Shown here one piece after another: positions 19,619 through 29,230 of a DNA stretch of 64,000 nt. The translations under genes and the position numbers were made by a program. This DNA is from Pseudomonas sp. sp1636. Its GTDB lineage: Bacteria; Pseudomonadota; Gammaproteobacteria; Pseudomonadales; Pseudomonadaceae. The notes beneath the pieces are model-generated. The model had not been told where the DNA came from and did not search any database. It saw only the letters and a list, made by a program, of their open reading frames with translations. The stretch lies in contig NZ_JARRAB010000015.1 in assembly GCF_030376615.1 (NCBI RefSeq), forward strand, positions 57,469 to 121,468, read 5' to 3'. Each line of letters starts with the position of its first letter. Position 1 is the first letter of the stretch.

Positions 19619-20445
19619 ACCAGGTGTGGAATATCGCCCGCAAGGAACTCAGCGACGGCCTGCGCAATCGCTGGTTGCTGGCCATCAGCCTGCTGTTCGC
19701 CGTGCTGGCGGTGGGCATCGCCTGGCTCGGCGCCGCGGCTTCCGGGCAACTGGGTTTCACCTCGATTCCGGCGACCATCGCCAGCCTGGCCAGTCTGGCC
19801 ACCTTCCTGGTGCCGCTGATCGCACTGTTGCTGGCCTACGACGCCATCGTCGGCGAGGACGAAGCCGGCACCCTGATGTTGCTGCTGACCTACCCGCTGG
19901 GGCGCGGGCAGATGCTGCTCGGCAAGTTCGTCGGCCATGGCCTGATTCTCGCCTTGGCCACCCTGATCGGCTTCGGTTGTGCGGCCCTGGCCATTGCCGT
20001 GCTGGTCGACGATATCGAACTGGGCCTGCTGGCGTGGTCCTTCGGCCGCTTTATGCTGTCCAGCACCCTACTGGGCTGGGTATTTCTGGCCATGGCCTAT
20101 GTCCTGAGCAGCTCCGCCAGCGAAAAATCCAGCGCCGCCGGGCTGGCCCTGGGGCTGTGGTTCCTGTTCGTGCTGGTGTTCGATCTGGTGTTGCTGGCGC
20201 TCTTGGTGCTCAGCCAGGGCAAGTTCAGCCCGGATCTACTGCCCTGGTTGCTGCTGCTCAATCCGGCCGACGTGTACCGGCTGATCAACCTGTCCGGCTT
20301 CGAGGGCAGCGGCAATGCCGCCGGAGTGATGGCGCTGGGCGGCGACCTGCCCATCGATGGCCCGCTGCTGTGGCTGTGCCTGCTGCTGTGGGTCGGCGTG
20401 CCGCTGTTGCTGGCCTATTGGCTATTCCTGCGCCGACCGACGTAG
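19615..20445 (+). CDS. nosY: NosY, ABC transporter permease
   Basis: The 276-residue integral membrane protein has about six hydrophobic segments, including [37 protein letters not shown] and [19 protein letters not shown]. It forms the membrane part of NosDFY together with NosF. The segment [24 protein letters not shown] is typical of the ABC-2/NosY permeases. It begins within the nosF stop codon (ATGA overlap). nosL follows 85 bp later. Confidence 0.92.
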   Translation: MNQVWNIARKELSDGLRNRWLLAISLLFAVLAVGIAWLGAAASGQLGFTSIPATIASLASLATFLVPLIALLLAYDAIVGEDEAGTLMLLLTYPLGRGQMLLGKFVGHGLILALATLIGFGCAALAIAVLVDDIELGLLAWSFGRFMLSSTLLGWVFLAMAYVLSSSASEKSSAAGLALGLWFLFVLVFDLVLLALLVLSQGKFSPDLLPWLLLLNPADVYRLINLSGFEGSGNAAGVMALGGDLPIDGPLLWLCLLLWVGVPLLLAYWLFLRRPT

Positions 20446-20530
20446 GCTGCGAGAGCGCTATCGCCAGTGGCATCTGCCTGGGTGCGCACCTCGCACCCGG
20501 CGAGATTTTTTTCAGATAGAGAGAACAGCA

Positions 20531-21082
20531 ATGAAAAACTTGTATATCGCCACGCGAACCCTGCTGGTAGGGCTGCTCGGCCTGCTGCTGATAGCCTGCA
20601 GCGAATCGCCAGAGCCCCAGCAAAGCCTTGGCCCCGTGGCTTTTCACGAGGCTGACGAGTGTCACGTGTGCGGCATGATCATCAACGACTTTCCCGGCCC
20701 CAAGGGCCAGGCGGTGGATAAGACCGGGGTGAAGAAATTCTGCTCCGCCGCCGAGATGCTCGGCTGGTGGCTGCAGCCGGAGAACCGCATCGGCACTGCC
20801 AAGCTCTATGTACACGACATGGGGCGTAGCGAATGGGCCAAGCCCGACGACAGCCACCTGATCGATGCCACCCAGGCCTTCTATGTGGTCGGCCTCGCCG
20901 ACAGCGGGCTCAAGGGCGCCATGGGCGCGGTGCTGGCCTCGTTTGCCGATGAAGCGGCCGCACAAAAACTGGCCGCCAGCCACGGCGCCCGGGTGCTACG
21001 TTTCGACGAAATCGATCAGGGCGTGCTGCAACAAGCCTCCGCCATGCCGCATGCCGGCATGCACGGACAAGCCAGTCACTAA
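20531..21082 (+). CDS. nosL: NosL, copper-binding lipoprotein
   Basis: The 183-residue lipoprotein has a signal ending LLLIAC, with lipidation expected at C23. The conserved NosL motif ECHVCGMIINDFPGPKGQA lies just after, with Cys and Met residues that bind Cu(I). NosL delivers copper to NosZ/NosD in the periplasm. The ATG at 20531 is preceded by a purine-rich stretch rather than a strong Shine-Dalgarno. The C-terminal tail (MPHAGMHGQASH) carries extra Met and His residues. The tatA/E gene starts 43 bp downstream. Confidence 0.92.
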   Translation: MKNLYIATRTLLVGLLGLLLIACSESPEPQQSLGPVAFHEADECHVCGMIINDFPGPKGQAVDKTGVKKFCSAAEMLGWWLQPENRIGTAKLYVHDMGRSEWAKPDDSHLIDATQAFYVVGLADSGLKGAMGAVLASFADEAAAQKLAASHGARVLRFDEIDQGVLQQASAMPHAGMHGQASH

Positions 21083-21125
21083 CAGATCGCCTGCACCCGC
21101 CATCATTCGCAACTAGGAGATCCAC

Positions 21126-21293
21126 ATGGGTATCAGTATCTGGCAGCTTCTGATCGTTCTGCTGATCGTGGTCATGCTGTTCGGTAGCAAGCGCCTGCGC
21201 AGCTTAGGCTCCGACCTGGGCGGCGCGATCGGCGGCTTTCGTAAATCGATGGGCACAGACCCGAAACCACAGGAGTCGACCAAGCAGCCTTAG
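21126..21293 (+). CDS. tatE: Small Sec-independent translocase subunit (TatA/TatE family)
   Basis: This 55-residue gene begins [20 protein letters not shown], one N-terminal membrane helix, followed by [20 protein letters not shown], the TatA/E hinge and amphipathic helix, and a short polar tail. AGGAG precedes the ATG. TatA/E proteins form the pore of the twin-arginine pathway. Its place at the end of the nos operon suggests dedicated support for export of folded NosZ, as known in P. stutzeri. It is shorter than housekeeping TatA, which favours a TatE-like role. Confidence 0.88.
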   Translation: MGISIWQLLIVLLIVVMLFGSKRLRSLGSDLGGAIGGFRKSMGTDPKPQESTKQP

Positions 21294-21613
21294 AACAGGC
21301 AGGCTTGCTACGGGTGGCGGCCGTAACGCCCCCCGCCATTGTGCGGCGCAAACTCTCTGTACCTGTCGGCTGCGCCGCCGCCTGCCGCTGTGGCGCCTGC
21401 ACGTGCTGCGCTAACGCGATCTGCGAGCCGCTGTGCCTCAGGCGCTTTTCCAGGCCTGACGCGGAAAGCTGATTGTGGTCAAGTCGCCAAAGCCTCCTCT
21501 CCCTGTAAAAAGACGATAACGGTTCCTGCTTTCCCCGGAGCCGCAATGCCCTGGCCGGCGGTGCAGAATCTGCCGCTTGCCGGGCGCTTGACGATCTTTT
21601 CAGGAGGCTTGCA
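21294..21613. other. 320-bp intergenic region upstream of nnrS
   Basis: No gene is visible. The first half is GC-rich and repetitive in CTGCG motifs. An FNR-type box at 21469-21482 (listed separately) is the only regulatory signal recognised and suggests that nnrS has its own promoter. Confidence 0.5.
21469..21482 (+). promoter_or_regulatory. Candidate ANR/DNR box upstream of nnrS
   Basis: CTGATTGTGGTCAA matches TTGAT-N4-ATCAA with two mismatches. The centre at 21475.5 predicts a start point near 21517 and GTAAAA at 21505-21510 would be a weak -10. nnrS begins at 21614. The evidence is weaker than for the perfect palindromes elsewhere in the island. Confidence 0.45.
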
Positions 21614-22804
21614 GTGCACGTTCTCGATCGGCGTATCGCCCTGAGTATTCCACCCATTTGGCGTCTTGCCTTTCGCCCGTTCTTCCTCGCCGGCAGCCTG
21701 TTCGCGTTGCTGGCCATTGCCCTCTGGGTGCTGGCCTGGAGCGGCAACGGCCCGCACTGGCAGCCCACCGGCGGTTGGCTGGCCTGGCACCGGCACGAGA
21801 TGCTGTTCGGCTTCGCCGCCGCCATAGTGGCCGGTTTTCTCCTGACCGCTGCACAGACCTGGACCGGTCAGCCGGGCCTGAGCGGCAAGCGCCTGATGCT
21901 GCTGGCCGGTCTCTGGCTCGCGGCGCGACTGGGCTGGTTGTTCGGTGCGCCGCTGCTGCTGTTGGTTCCGCTCGACCTGAGTTTTCTGCTGGCGGTGGCC
22001 GCCTTGCTGGCGCGCATGCTCTGGGTGGTACGGCAGAAGCGCAACTATCCGATCGTCCTGGTGTTGTGTCTGCTGGCGGCGAGCAATGCCTTGCTGCTGG
22101 CCGGTCTGGCCCTGGGCGACGATGAGCTGCAGCGCCGTGGCGTGCTGGCCGGATTATGGCTGGTGGCAGCGCTGATGGGGCTGATCGGCGGCCGAGTGAT
22201 TCCCTTCTTTACCCAGCGCGGCCTGGGCCGCCTGGAAGCGGTCAAGCCCTGGGTATGGCTGGATATTGCCCTGCTGCTCGGCTGCGGCTTGATCGCCGCA
22301 CTCTATGCCAGCGGTCTGGCCTTGCAGCCTCGAACGCTGCTGGCCGGGCTGTTCCTGGCGCTGGCGGCGGGGCATTTGCTGCGCCTGGCGCGCTGGTACG
22401 ACAAGGGCATCTGGGCGGTACCGCTGCTGTGGTCCCTGCACCTGGCGATACTCTGGCTGGTGGTCGCTTGTGTCGGTCTGGCGTTGTGGCATCTCGGCCT
22501 GTTGGCCACTCCCAGTCCGGCCCTGCATGGCTTGACCATGGGCGCCATGAGCGGGTTGATTCTGGCCATGCTTGCCCGCGTCACCCTGGGGCATACCGGA
22601 CGGCCGCTGCAACTGCCGTCGGGCATGGTCTGGGCCTTTGCATTGTTCAACCTGGGCTGCGTGGCACGGGTGTTGGTTTACCCGCTCTGGCCGCTGGCAG
22701 GGCTGTGGTTGGCGGCAATCGGTTGGTCCTTGGCGTTGGCCATCTATGCCTGGCGCTATGTACCGATGCTGGTCAAGGCGAGGGTGGATGGCCACCCGGG
22801 CTGA
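21614..22804 (+). CDS. nnrS: NnrS family heme-copper membrane protein
   Basis: The 396-residue polytopic protein has about twelve hydrophobic segments. The opening IPPIWRLAFRPFFLAGSLFA and the His-containing WLAWHRHEMLFGFAAAIVAGF are characteristic of NnrS, a heme- and copper-containing membrane protein linked to nitric oxide tolerance and denitrification. Further family His residues lie in LHGLTMGAMSG and RVTLGHTGRPL. A GTG start follows AGGAGG at a good distance. It sits between the nos and nir clusters, which fits an NO-stress role; the biochemical activity of the family is not settled. Confidence 0.88.
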   Translation: MHVLDRRIALSIPPIWRLAFRPFFLAGSLFALLAIALWVLAWSGNGPHWQPTGGWLAWHRHEMLFGFAAAIVAGFLLTAAQTWTGQPGLSGKRLMLLAGLWLAARLGWLFGAPLLLLVPLDLSFLLAVAALLARMLWVVRQKRNYPIVLVLCLLAASNALLLAGLALGDDELQRRGVLAGLWLVAALMGLIGGRVIPFFTQRGLGRLEAVKPWVWLDIALLLGCGLIAALYASGLALQPRTLLAGLFLALAAGHLLRLARWYDKGIWAVPLLWSLHLAILWLVVACVGLALWHLGLLATPSPALHGLTMGAMSGLILAMLARVTLGHTGRPLQLPSGMVWAFALFNLGCVARVLVYPLWPLAGLWLAAIGWSLALAIYAWRYVPMLVKARVDGHPG

Positions 22805-22961
22805 TCGTCCGCACTAAGTGGCGTCTGAACGCCAAATATGGGTTGCCGGTGTGTTATCTAACGCTGCGTGCGGCGGGCTGCCCAGTCATTGATAGTTGGC
22901 CCCCAGTGCCCTGGGCGTGGGTGGCCTTGCCGCTCGGCACTGCCGAGCATCGGAGAAGCTG

Positions 22962-23705
22962 ATGAGAATCGAATTCCAGGATCGTCTGGCCGTCGTCACC
23001 GGAGCCAGTTCAGGTATTGGTCTGGCCTTGTGTGCCGCGTTGCTGCAGCGCGGCGCCAGGGTGCTGGCAATGTCCCGTAGCCTTGGCGGTTTGCAAGGTC
23101 TGCAGGAGAGCTACCCTGAGCGCCTGTTCTGGCATGCCGGCGACGTCACCTCGAGCGAGGATCTCGCCAGCCTCCGCCTGCGCGCGGAGCAACTGGGGCC
23201 GGTGGATTACCTGGTGCCCAATGCGGGTATCGCCGAACTGGCCGACAGCCTGGATCTGGCGGCGTTCGATCGGCAGTGGGCAGTCAACGGTGCCGGAGCC
23301 TTGAATACCCTGGCCGCGCTGCGTGATGTGCTGGCGTCACCCTGTTCGGTGGTGTTTATCGGCAGTTTTCTCACCCGTTCGAGCTTTCCCGGCCTGGCCG
23401 CCTATATCGCCAGCAAGGCGGCGCTTGGCGCCCAGGCACGCACCATCGCCGTGGAATTCGCGCCGCGCGGTGTGCGCGTCAACCTGGTCTCGCCCGGGCC
23501 TACGGCAACCGCCATCTGGGGCAGCCTGGGGCTGAGCGACGAGCAACTGGGTCAGGTCGCCGACAGCGTTGCCCAGCGTCTGCTGCCCGGTCATTTTCTC
23601 GATGCGGCGGCTGTCGCCAGCGTTATCCTGTTCCAGTTGTCGGCAGGCGCCCGCGGCGTCTATGGCCAGGACTGGGTGGTCGACAATGGCTACACGTTGA
23701 GCTGA
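22962..23705 (+). CDS. SDR-family oxidoreductase
   Basis: The 247-residue short-chain dehydrogenase has AVVTGASSGIGLALCAALL (TGxxxGxG), VPNAGIAELAD in place of the usual NNAG, a catalytic Ser in FIGSFLTRSSFPG, and YIASKAALGAQ (YxxxK). The C-terminus GVYGQDWVVDNGYTLS is typical. The ATG at 22962 is preceded by GGAG. Similar SDR genes occur beside nir/nos genes in other pseudomonads, but I know of no role in denitrification. The substrate is unknown. Confidence 0.75.
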   Translation: MRIEFQDRLAVVTGASSGIGLALCAALLQRGARVLAMSRSLGGLQGLQESYPERLFWHAGDVTSSEDLASLRLRAEQLGPVDYLVPNAGIAELADSLDLAAFDRQWAVNGAGALNTLAALRDVLASPCSVVFIGSFLTRSSFPGLAAYIASKAALGAQARTIAVEFAPRGVRVNLVSPGPTATAIWGSLGLSDEQLGQVADSVAQRLLPGHFLDAAAVASVILFQLSAGARGVYGQDWVVDNGYTLS

Positions 23706-23723
23706 TGCGGATGAGCCGCCTAT

Positions 23724-24074
23724 GTGGCTCAACTGGAAGAAAACCGCCCGCGGCCTGATGCCAAGGGCTTCAGCAGCACCAGCGAGCAGGCGGCGAGCGC
23801 GATGCAATCCCTGCACCTGCTGGCCGACAGCCTGCGCCAGGCTATTGAAGCCTCAGCCTTTCGGGCCGGCATCGAGCTGGCCAGCCTGGATGAGCCGTCA
23901 CTCAAGTTCCTGGTTTACAGCCACCGCTGGCACTACGGCGAGGGCAACCGCGGTCTGCAAAAACCCGACTGCGTCCGGCAAGTCGAGCAACTACATGGCG
24001 TCGAGGCGGCGGTGCATTCAGGCAGGGCGCTCACGGGCTCGAGTACCCGCGCAGGGCGGACGGTACGGCACTGA
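23724..24074 (+). CDS. Hypothetical protein, 116 aa
   Basis: I do not recognise this frame. It has the third-position GC bias of the surrounding genes and a plausible helical composition (ASAMQSLHLLADSLRQAIEA, then DEPSLKFLVYSHRWHYGEG). An in-frame stop at 23712-23714 means the GTG at 23724 is the most upstream start; no good Shine-Dalgarno precedes it. No signal peptide, membrane helix or Cys motif is present. The last 20 residues look low-quality and the stop lies at the edge of a tandem repeat, so the 3' end may have been altered. It may be a small genuine gene or a remnant. Confidence 0.45.
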   Translation: MAQLEENRPRPDAKGFSSTSEQAASAMQSLHLLADSLRQAIEASAFRAGIELASLDEPSLKFLVYSHRWHYGEGNRGLQKPDCVRQVEQLHGVEAAVHSGRALTGSSTRAGRTVRH

Positions 24075-24104
24075 CAGTTGCAAGGCGGGCAGTTGCAAGG
24101 CGGG
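24075..24104 (+). repeat. Tandem 15-bp direct repeat (two copies)
   Basis: CAGTTGCAAGGCGGG occurs twice head to tail at 24075-24089 and 24090-24104, directly after the stop codon of the hypothetical gene. It is likely a simple slippage duplication. Confidence 0.8.
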
Positions 24105-24237
24105 GGTGAGGGAAGAGCGAAGTTTGCTTGGGCGGTCGTCGCGCAGCACAGCATCAGCTATCAGCCTGCTGCCTATCGCCGAGTCGCCTCGCCGGCAAGT
24201 TGCGGCAGCACATGGGATTCAAGCGAAGAGGGGAGAC

Positions 24238-24265
24238 GCAGGACGCCAGCAGTCTGGCGTCCTGC
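24238..24265 (-). terminator. Hairpin terminator behind nirM
   Basis: GCAGGACGCCAG (24238-24249) and CTGGCGTCCTGC (24254-24265) are perfect inverted 12-bp arms with a 4-nt loop, located 6 bp past the nirM stop on the minus strand. The following minus-strand sequence is pyrimidine-rich (GTCTCCCCTCTTC) rather than a pure T-run. It probably ends the nirM transcript. Confidence 0.7.
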
Positions 24266-24271
24266 GGTAAA

Positions 24272-24595
24272 TCATTTAAGTCCCAGCACCCATTCGGCAA
24301 GGATCTTGGCTTCTTCGTCGGTGACCGGGTTTGCCGGCATCGGCATCTGACCCCAGGCGCCGACGGTACCGTTCTTGATACGTCCAGCCAGCAGATCGGC
24401 GGCACCCTCGGTACCCGCGTACTTGGCAGCGACTTCCTTGAGAGCCGGGCCTACCATTTTCATGTCGAGGTTATGGCATGCCGCACAGGGCTTGCTCTTG
24501 AACAGTGCTTCAGCAGCTGCGGGGTCGGCCGCCAGGGCAGATTGCATGCTCAGAACAGCACCCAAGGCCAACAGCGGAGTCAAAAACTTCTTCAT
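24272..24595 (-). CDS. nirM: Cytochrome c551 (NirM)
   Basis: The 107-residue periplasmic cytochrome carries electrons to nitrite reductase NirS. The signal peptide [22 protein letters not shown] is followed by the heme c site CAACH (C37-H41) and the methionine ligand region [16 protein letters not shown]. It closely follows the Pseudomonas cytochrome c551 pattern ([16 protein letters not shown]). It lies downstream of nirN at the far end of the cluster, whereas in P. aeruginosa and P. stutzeri nirM sits near nirS; no other small c551 gene lies between nirS and nirC here. It has its own FNR-type promoter at 24778. Confidence 0.85.
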   Translation of the reverse strand: MKKFLTPLLALGAVLSMQSALAADPAAAEALFKSKPCAACHNLDMKMVGPALKEVAAKYAGTEGAADLLAGRIKNGTVGAWGQMPMPANPVTDEEAKILAEWVLGLK

Positions 24596-25055
24596 GGTAT
24601 TTCCTCAAGGCGAGTGACGCGGACGATATGACTTGGTAAACGTTGTACCTAGCCTGTGTAGTGATTCATTGCATTGCGGAACCAACTTCGGCCCCAACCA
24701 ATGTGTAATCGCAAGCAATGCTGCGACAGCAGTTTATTACAAACGACCGAGCATAGCTTGGGGGCGTTTTTCATTGCTTGATTTCAATCAACCGATACGC
24801 CCGCCAACTATGCGCCTGCGCACTGCAGTGGTTCAATGCGGTCTATCGCCTCAGGCAACCACGCTCGGTTAGCCGCCTGGCGAACTTGATCGTCCGCGGT
24901 CGGGGGCGCTCGGTTTGCAGTAGCTGTTGCGCGCGGTTGAGGCGAGTAGGCGCTCTATTTAACGAAATAGGCGCGCAAGAAATGATCTCCTCAACCTAAG
25001 GACAGTGGCTTTTCTACAGGAGGGCAGTGTTAACAGCCCCCCTGGCCGCTCGTGC
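24596..25055. other. 460-bp intergenic region between nirM and nirN
   Basis: It contains the nirM promoter with an FNR-type box at 24778-24791 (listed separately). No gene or clear terminator for nirN was seen in the remaining part, which is moderately AT-rich around 24700-24790. Confidence 0.5.
24778..24791 (-). promoter_or_regulatory. ANR/DNR box and promoter of nirM
   Basis: TTGATTTCAATCAA is a perfect FNR-type palindrome. Read on the minus strand, its centre at 24784.5 predicts a start point near 24743, and TATGCT occupies exactly the -12 to -7 positions (24755-24750). This leaves a leader of about 148 nt before the nirM ATG. No plus-strand gene follows, so the promoter should serve nirM. 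Confidence 0.8.
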
Positions 25056-26552
25056 TCAATGGGAAGTGCCTTCGGCAAATTCGATCTTGTTGCCGACGTT
25101 GTATTTGCCCGAGGGTTTGTTCATCGGGATGCGTTTGATCTCCTCGAGGGTCTTGCTGTCGTAGACGATCAAGGCGCCATCGCGATCCCAGACGCTGAGC
25201 AGTACGTAGCGGCCGTCCCGGGTGAACTCGACGTGGGCGGCGTTCTTGCCGGGCATTGGTCGCAGGGTATGCGCGATCTCCAGGGTTTGCTTGTCGATCA
25301 GGTGCACCGCATCGTTGTTCGGGCCGAAGAACACGTCGGTCCAGGCGTAGGCGGAGTTGATGTGGCTGCGCATGAAGAATCCCGGCCCTTCGGTGGGGAT
25401 TTCCTTGATTAGCTTCCAGTTTTGCAGGTCGAGCACCGAGATCAGCCCCTGGCTGACGTTCGGCGTGGCGAACACCCATTTGCCGTCGCGCTTCCAGTAG
25501 ATGCCCGAACCCAGGTGCGGCATGCCGGGCAGGGCGATGTCGATGACCGCCGCGCCGCTGTCGAGGTCGATCACCTGGCCGCCCTTGGCTTTGCGCGAGG
25601 TGGCGAGGAGGTGGCGATAATCCGGGGTGAAGGAGAAATCGTCGAGTACGTCGCGGCTCTGGATGCGCCGTGGGACAAAGGTCGGCTCGCCAGCGTAGGA
25701 CAGTTCCCAGACCTCCTGCACGTCCTTGAGCGCGATCACGAAACTGTCGCGTGGTGGCGCGGTGTAGACGGCGCTGACCCGCGACGGGGTGCCGTCCTGA
25801 CCAAGCGCCGGGATATGTTTGACCAGCGACAGGTCGCGGGCATCCAGCAACACCAGATTGCCCGGCAGGTAGTTGCCCACCAACACCCAGCGGCCGTCGT
25901 TGCTGACCGCCAGGTTGCGGGTATTGAGTCCGGCGCGCACCTCGGCGACCAGGGTCAGGTTGTGCAGGTCGTAGAGGCTGATCCAGCCGTCGCGCGAGGC
26001 GAAGTAGACGAAGCGGCCGTCGGGCGAAAATTTCGGCCCGCCGTGCAGGGCGAAGCGTGACTGAAAGCGGGTCAGCACCTCGAACTTGTCGCCATCGAGG
26101 ATGCTGACATGGTGATCGCCGGCTTCCACCACCACGAACAGGTTCAGCGGGTCGGCGCCGTGCTGCGCGCGGCTGGGCAGCTTGTCGGGATCGGCGAGCA
26201 GACGGTGGCTGGCGCGGATCTCGGCATCGCTCCAGGTCGGCGCGGTGGCGGCCGGCTGGTAGAGGTAGCTGACCAGTGCGTCGATCTGCGGCGCGTCCAG
26301 CACGCTGGCGTAGGCGGCCATCTGACTGGCCGGACGGCCGTCGCGGATCACCGCGCGCACCTCGTCCGGTTTAATTCGACCGAGGCTTTCCGGCAGCAAT
26401 GCCGGGCCGGCGGCGCCGAGGCGGTTGGCGCCGTGACAGCTCTGGCAATGTTGCTGGTAGAGCGCTTCGGCTTGCTCGTGCGGGACGCTGGCGGGCGTTG
26501 CGGCCTGGGCCAGGCTGGCGAGCAATAGCAGGGGCAAGGGTATCAGCCGCAT
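25056..26552 (-). CDS. nirN: NirN, cytochrome c / dihydro-heme d1 dehydrogenase
   Basis: The 498-residue periplasmic protein is a NirS paralogue that performs the last oxidation in heme d1 synthesis. A signal peptide ([13 protein letters not shown]) precedes the heme c motif CQSCH (C36-H40), then an eight-bladed propeller with segments such as [17 protein letters not shown] and [21 protein letters not shown]. Its start overlaps the nirE stop by 10 bp. It is the last gene of the nirS-to-nirN run. The similarity to NirS across the d1 propeller is obvious, but the length and place favour NirN. Confidence 0.9.
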   Translation of the reverse strand: MRLIPLPLLLLASLAQAATPASVPHEQAEALYQQHCQSCHGANRLGAAGPALLPESLGRIKPDEVRAVIRDGRPASQMAAYASVLDAPQIDALVSYLYQPAATAPTWSDAEIRASHRLLADPDKLPSRAQHGADPLNLFVVVEAGDHHVSILDGDKFEVLTRFQSRFALHGGPKFSPDGRFVYFASRDGWISLYDLHNLTLVAEVRAGLNTRNLAVSNDGRWVLVGNYLPGNLVLLDARDLSLVKHIPALGQDGTPSRVSAVYTAPPRDSFVIALKDVQEVWELSYAGEPTFVPRRIQSRDVLDDFSFTPDYRHLLATSRKAKGGQVIDLDSGAAVIDIALPGMPHLGSGIYWKRDGKWVFATPNVSQGLISVLDLQNWKLIKEIPTEGPGFFMRSHINSAYAWTDVFFGPNNDAVHLIDKQTLEIAHTLRPMPGKNAAHVEFTRDGRYVLLSVWDRDGALIVYDSKTLEEIKRIPMNKPSGKYNVGNKIEFAEGTSH

Positions 26553-27379
26553 ACGGCCTCCATTTGGCAGTAGGCATGGCCGCGCAAGCGCGCCGGGTAT
26601 TCGAGGTTCAGCCCGGCGAACAGATCCACCACTTTACCGATCACGGTCAGGGTCGGCGGCGTCAGCAGATGCCGGTCGGCCATGGCGGGCAGCTGCAGCA
26701 GGGTGCCGCGCGCCACCTGCTGGTCGGCGCGGGTGCCGTTGCCGATCAGCGCGGCCGGGGTATCCGCGGGCAATCCGGCGGCGATCAGTTGCTGGGATAT
26801 TTCCCCGAGGCTGGCCAGACCCATGTAGAACACCAGGGTCTGGCCGCCCTGGGCGAGGCTGCTCCAGGGCAGTTTCAGTTCGCCGTCTTCTTGCAGGTGG
26901 CCGGTAATGAACTGGCAGGAATGGGCCAGATCCCGGTGGGTCAGGGGAATGCCGGCATAGGCGCTGCAACCGGAGGCGGCGGTGATGCCCGGCACTACCT
27001 GGCAGTCGATGCCGCGCTCCAGGGCATACTCCAGTTCTTCCGCGCCGCGGCCGAAGATGAAGGGGTCGCCGCCCTTCAGGCGCACCACGCGCAGCCCCTG
27101 GTGGGCGAGGTCGACCAGCAACTGGTTGATCTGCGGCTGTGGCAGGCTGTGATGGCCGCTGGTTTTGCCGACGTAGTGACGGATGCAATCCGCCGGCAGC
27201 AAATCCATCAACGCCTGGCTCACCAGGCGGTCATAAACCACCGTATCGGCTTGTTGCAGCAGGCTCCAGGCACGCAGGGTGAGCAGGCCGGGGTCGCCGG
27301 GGCCGGCGCCGACCAGGGCGATCTCCCCGGGGGCGAAGGCGGCGCACAGCGAAGCGGGTAGGGCGATGGGCTGGTCCAT
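26543..27379 (-). CDS. nirE: NirE, uroporphyrinogen-III C-methyltransferase
   Basis: The 278-residue enzyme methylates uroporphyrinogen III twice with SAM, giving precorrin-2, the first committed step to heme d1. Family motifs are [17 protein letters not shown] near residue 20, [18 protein letters not shown] near residue 98, [22 protein letters not shown] and [11 protein letters not shown]. The ATG at 27379 follows AGGAG; a much longer frame upstream belongs to the shadow of nirJ. It overlaps nirN by 10 bp. It could be confused with CobA/SumT, but its position within nir genes makes it NirE. Confidence 0.93.
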   Translation of the reverse strand: MDQPIALPASLCAAFAPGEIALVGAGPGDPGLLTLRAWSLLQQADTVVYDRLVSQALMDLLPADCIRHYVGKTSGHHSLPQPQINQLLVDLAHQGLRVVRLKGGDPFIFGRGAEELEYALERGIDCQVVPGITAASGCSAYAGIPLTHRDLAHSCQFITGHLQEDGELKLPWSSLAQGGQTLVFYMGLASLGEISQQLIAAGLPADTPAALIGNGTRADQQVARGTLLQLPAMADRHLLTPPTLTVIGKVVDLFAGLNLEYPARLRGHAYCQMEAVCG

Positions 27380-27438
27380 GCAAACTCCTGAATCTGTCAT
27401 CGGGCTGAGCGGTTGTCGGTGGCCACGGGGAGCCTTGG

Positions 27439-28626
27439 TTAGATCGTCATGCTGGGTATGCAGGGCATCGGTTGCAGGCCGATTTCCTCGTCGCTCAGGT
27501 AGCAACCGGGGTCTTCGCCCCAGAGGCTGCCTTCGGCCCAGGCGCGGGTGCGGGTGTTGCCGTTGCAGATCGATAGCCAGCGGCACTGGGCGCAGCGCCC
27601 GGTGACCGCCCGCGGGTGTTGGCGCAGCTGCGTGAGCAGGGGCTGGGGTTGATCCAGCCAGATCTCGCGAAAGGATTGCCGGCGTACGTTGCCGACGCTG
27701 TGCTGCCACCAGTAGGTGTCCGGGTGCACGTCGCCGATGTTGTCGATATTGGCGATACCGCTGCCGGACGCATTGCCGCCCCAGGCCTGGAGCATGCCTT
27801 CGAGGCGGGCGCGGTGTTGCGGCAGGTGCGTCTCGACCCACTGCAACAGCAGGACGGCGTCGGCGTCGTTGTTGCCGCTGACGAAGTCGGTCTCGCGGCC
27901 GTTCTGCACATCGTCCCAGGCCTGGGCGAACAGTTGCTGCATGGCGTCGCGGGTCATCTGGTGGTGGGCGTCGGCCTTGCGACTGCGACTGCGCTTGCCG
28001 CGCCCGCTGTAGTTGAGGTGCGAGAGGTAGAACTTCTGCACGTCGTGCTCGCGCATCAACGCCAGCAGCGCCGGCAATTGCGGATAGTTGTGCTGGGTCA
28101 GGGTGGTGCGCAGGCCGACGCGAATATCGTGCTGGCGGCACAGGTCGACGGCGCGCAGGGAGGCGGCGAAGCTGCCCTTGAGCTGACGCCATTCGTCGTG
28201 CACCGCTTCCAGGCCATCGATGCTGATGCCGACGTAGTCGAAACGCGCGGCGGCGATCTGCGCGATGTTGCGCTCGTCGATCAGCGTGCCATTGGTGGAC
28301 AGGGCGACGAAGAAACCTTGGTCGCGGGCGTAATCGGTGAGCTGGAAGATGTCCTCGCGGAGCAAGGGTTCGCCGCCGGAAAGGATCAGTACGCGTACGC
28401 CGGTGGCATGCAGATCGTCGATCACGCGCAGGGCGGCGGCGGTGTCCAGTTCGTCGCGGAACTCGCTGTCGGCGGAAGTCGCATAACAGTGCTTGCAGGT
28501 CAGGTTGCAGCGCCGTAGCAAATTCCAGATCACCACCGGCGGGCGGGGTCGGCCGGTGCCACGGGCGCCGAGCACTGGGGCGTGCGGTTCAGTCAGGGCG
28601 CGCAGGTAATGGCTGATTCTCAACAT
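27439..28626 (-). CDS. nirJ: NirJ, radical SAM heme d1 synthase component
   Basis: The 395-residue radical SAM enzyme replaces the propionates on pyrroles A and B by oxo groups during heme d1 synthesis. The radical SAM cluster is CNLTCKHC (C40, C44, C47) followed by GGEPLLRE, and a C-terminal SPASM-like region has [13 protein letters not shown] and a further Cys in DPGCYLS, enough for an auxiliary cluster. The start at [11 protein letters not shown] follows AAGGA. A 61-bp gap separates it from nirH and 59 bp from nirE. Confidence 0.92.
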   Translation of the reverse strand: MLRISHYLRALTEPHAPVLGARGTGRPRPPVVIWNLLRRCNLTCKHCYATSADSEFRDELDTAAALRVIDDLHATGVRVLILSGGEPLLREDIFQLTDYARDQGFFVALSTNGTLIDERNIAQIAAARFDYVGISIDGLEAVHDEWRQLKGSFAASLRAVDLCRQHDIRVGLRTTLTQHNYPQLPALLALMREHDVQKFYLSHLNYSGRGKRSRSRKADAHHQMTRDAMQQLFAQAWDDVQNGRETDFVSGNNDADAVLLLQWVETHLPQHRARLEGMLQAWGGNASGSGIANIDNIGDVHPDTYWWQHSVGNVRRQSFREIWLDQPQPLLTQLRQHPRAVTGRCAQCRWLSICNGNTRTRAWAEGSLWGEDPGCYLSDEEIGLQPMPCIPSMTI

Positions 28627-28687
28627 GAGCGATATTCCTTGGAGATCGTAGCGCTCCCGGCGGGCGCGTAATTCTATGCTTGCAGCA

Positions 28688-29230
28688 TCACTGAGGAAGA
28701 ATTGCCGCTCCTTGACCGGGAACAATAAAGCGCTGCGCGGCGCTCAGGCGCAGTCCGGTTTTCTTCAGGATGCGGCTACTGACCAGCATCTCGTCGGCGC
28801 GGCAGGCAACGCCCAGCAAGGTGCGGATCTGTTCGCGATAGGCATCGATCTGTTCGGCGCTGCGGCCATGCACCATGGCGAACAGGTTGTAGCGCCAACC
28901 CTCGCGCCGCGGGCGGCGGTAACAGTGGCTGACGAACGCCTGGGCGCCGAGCAACGGGCCGAGGCGGGCAATCTCGCTGTCGTCCACGTCCCAGACGGTC
29001 ATGCCGTTGTGCCGATAGCCCAGGCGGTAGTGATTGGGCACTGCGGCGATACGCCGGATAGCGCCCTCGGCCTGCAGCCGTTGCAGCAGCGCCAGGGTCG
29101 CCTCGACGCTCAGCTGCAACTGTTCGGCGAGCCAGGCCCAGGGGTCGTCCAGCAGCGGCAGGCCGGCCTCGGTGAGTTCGATCAGGCGACGCGTTAGCTG
29201 ATCTTCAGACGGGGAAGTGCAAACCGACAT
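28688..29230 (-). CDS. nirH: NirH, siroheme decarboxylase subunit
   Basis: The 180-residue protein belongs to the Lrp/AsnC-like NirDLGH family that decarboxylates 12,18-didecarboxysiroheme precursors. It shows the shared pattern of a winged-helix half (TRRLIELTEAGLPLLDDPWAWLAEQLQ) and a second half with YRRPRREGWRYNLFAMVHG, in which the His and Tyr/Arg residues of the active site lie. It overlaps nirG by 26 bp. NirD, L, G and H form two fused-like pairs in other genomes, with H resembling L. Confidence 0.88.
   Translation of the reverse strand: MSVCTSPSEDQLTRRLIELTEAGLPLLDDPWAWLAEQLQLSVEATLALLQRLQAEGAIRRIAAVPNHYRLGYRHNGMTVWDVDDSEIARLGPLLGAQAFVSHCYRRPRREGWRYNLFAMVHGRSAEQIDAYREQIRTLLGVACRADEMLVSSRILKKTGLRLSAAQRFIVPGQGAAILPQ

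Noticed and set aside
22156..22962. Plus-strand frame of 268 codons inside nnrS
   Set aside because: Alternative-frame shadow of nnrS, rich in Arg, Pro and Gly, without family features.
26543..28192. Possible fusion of NirE with an N-terminal extension
   Set aside because: The extra 271 residues are out of frame with nirJ and Arg/Pro-rich; the ATG at 27379 has a proper ribosome binding site and gives the standard NirE length.
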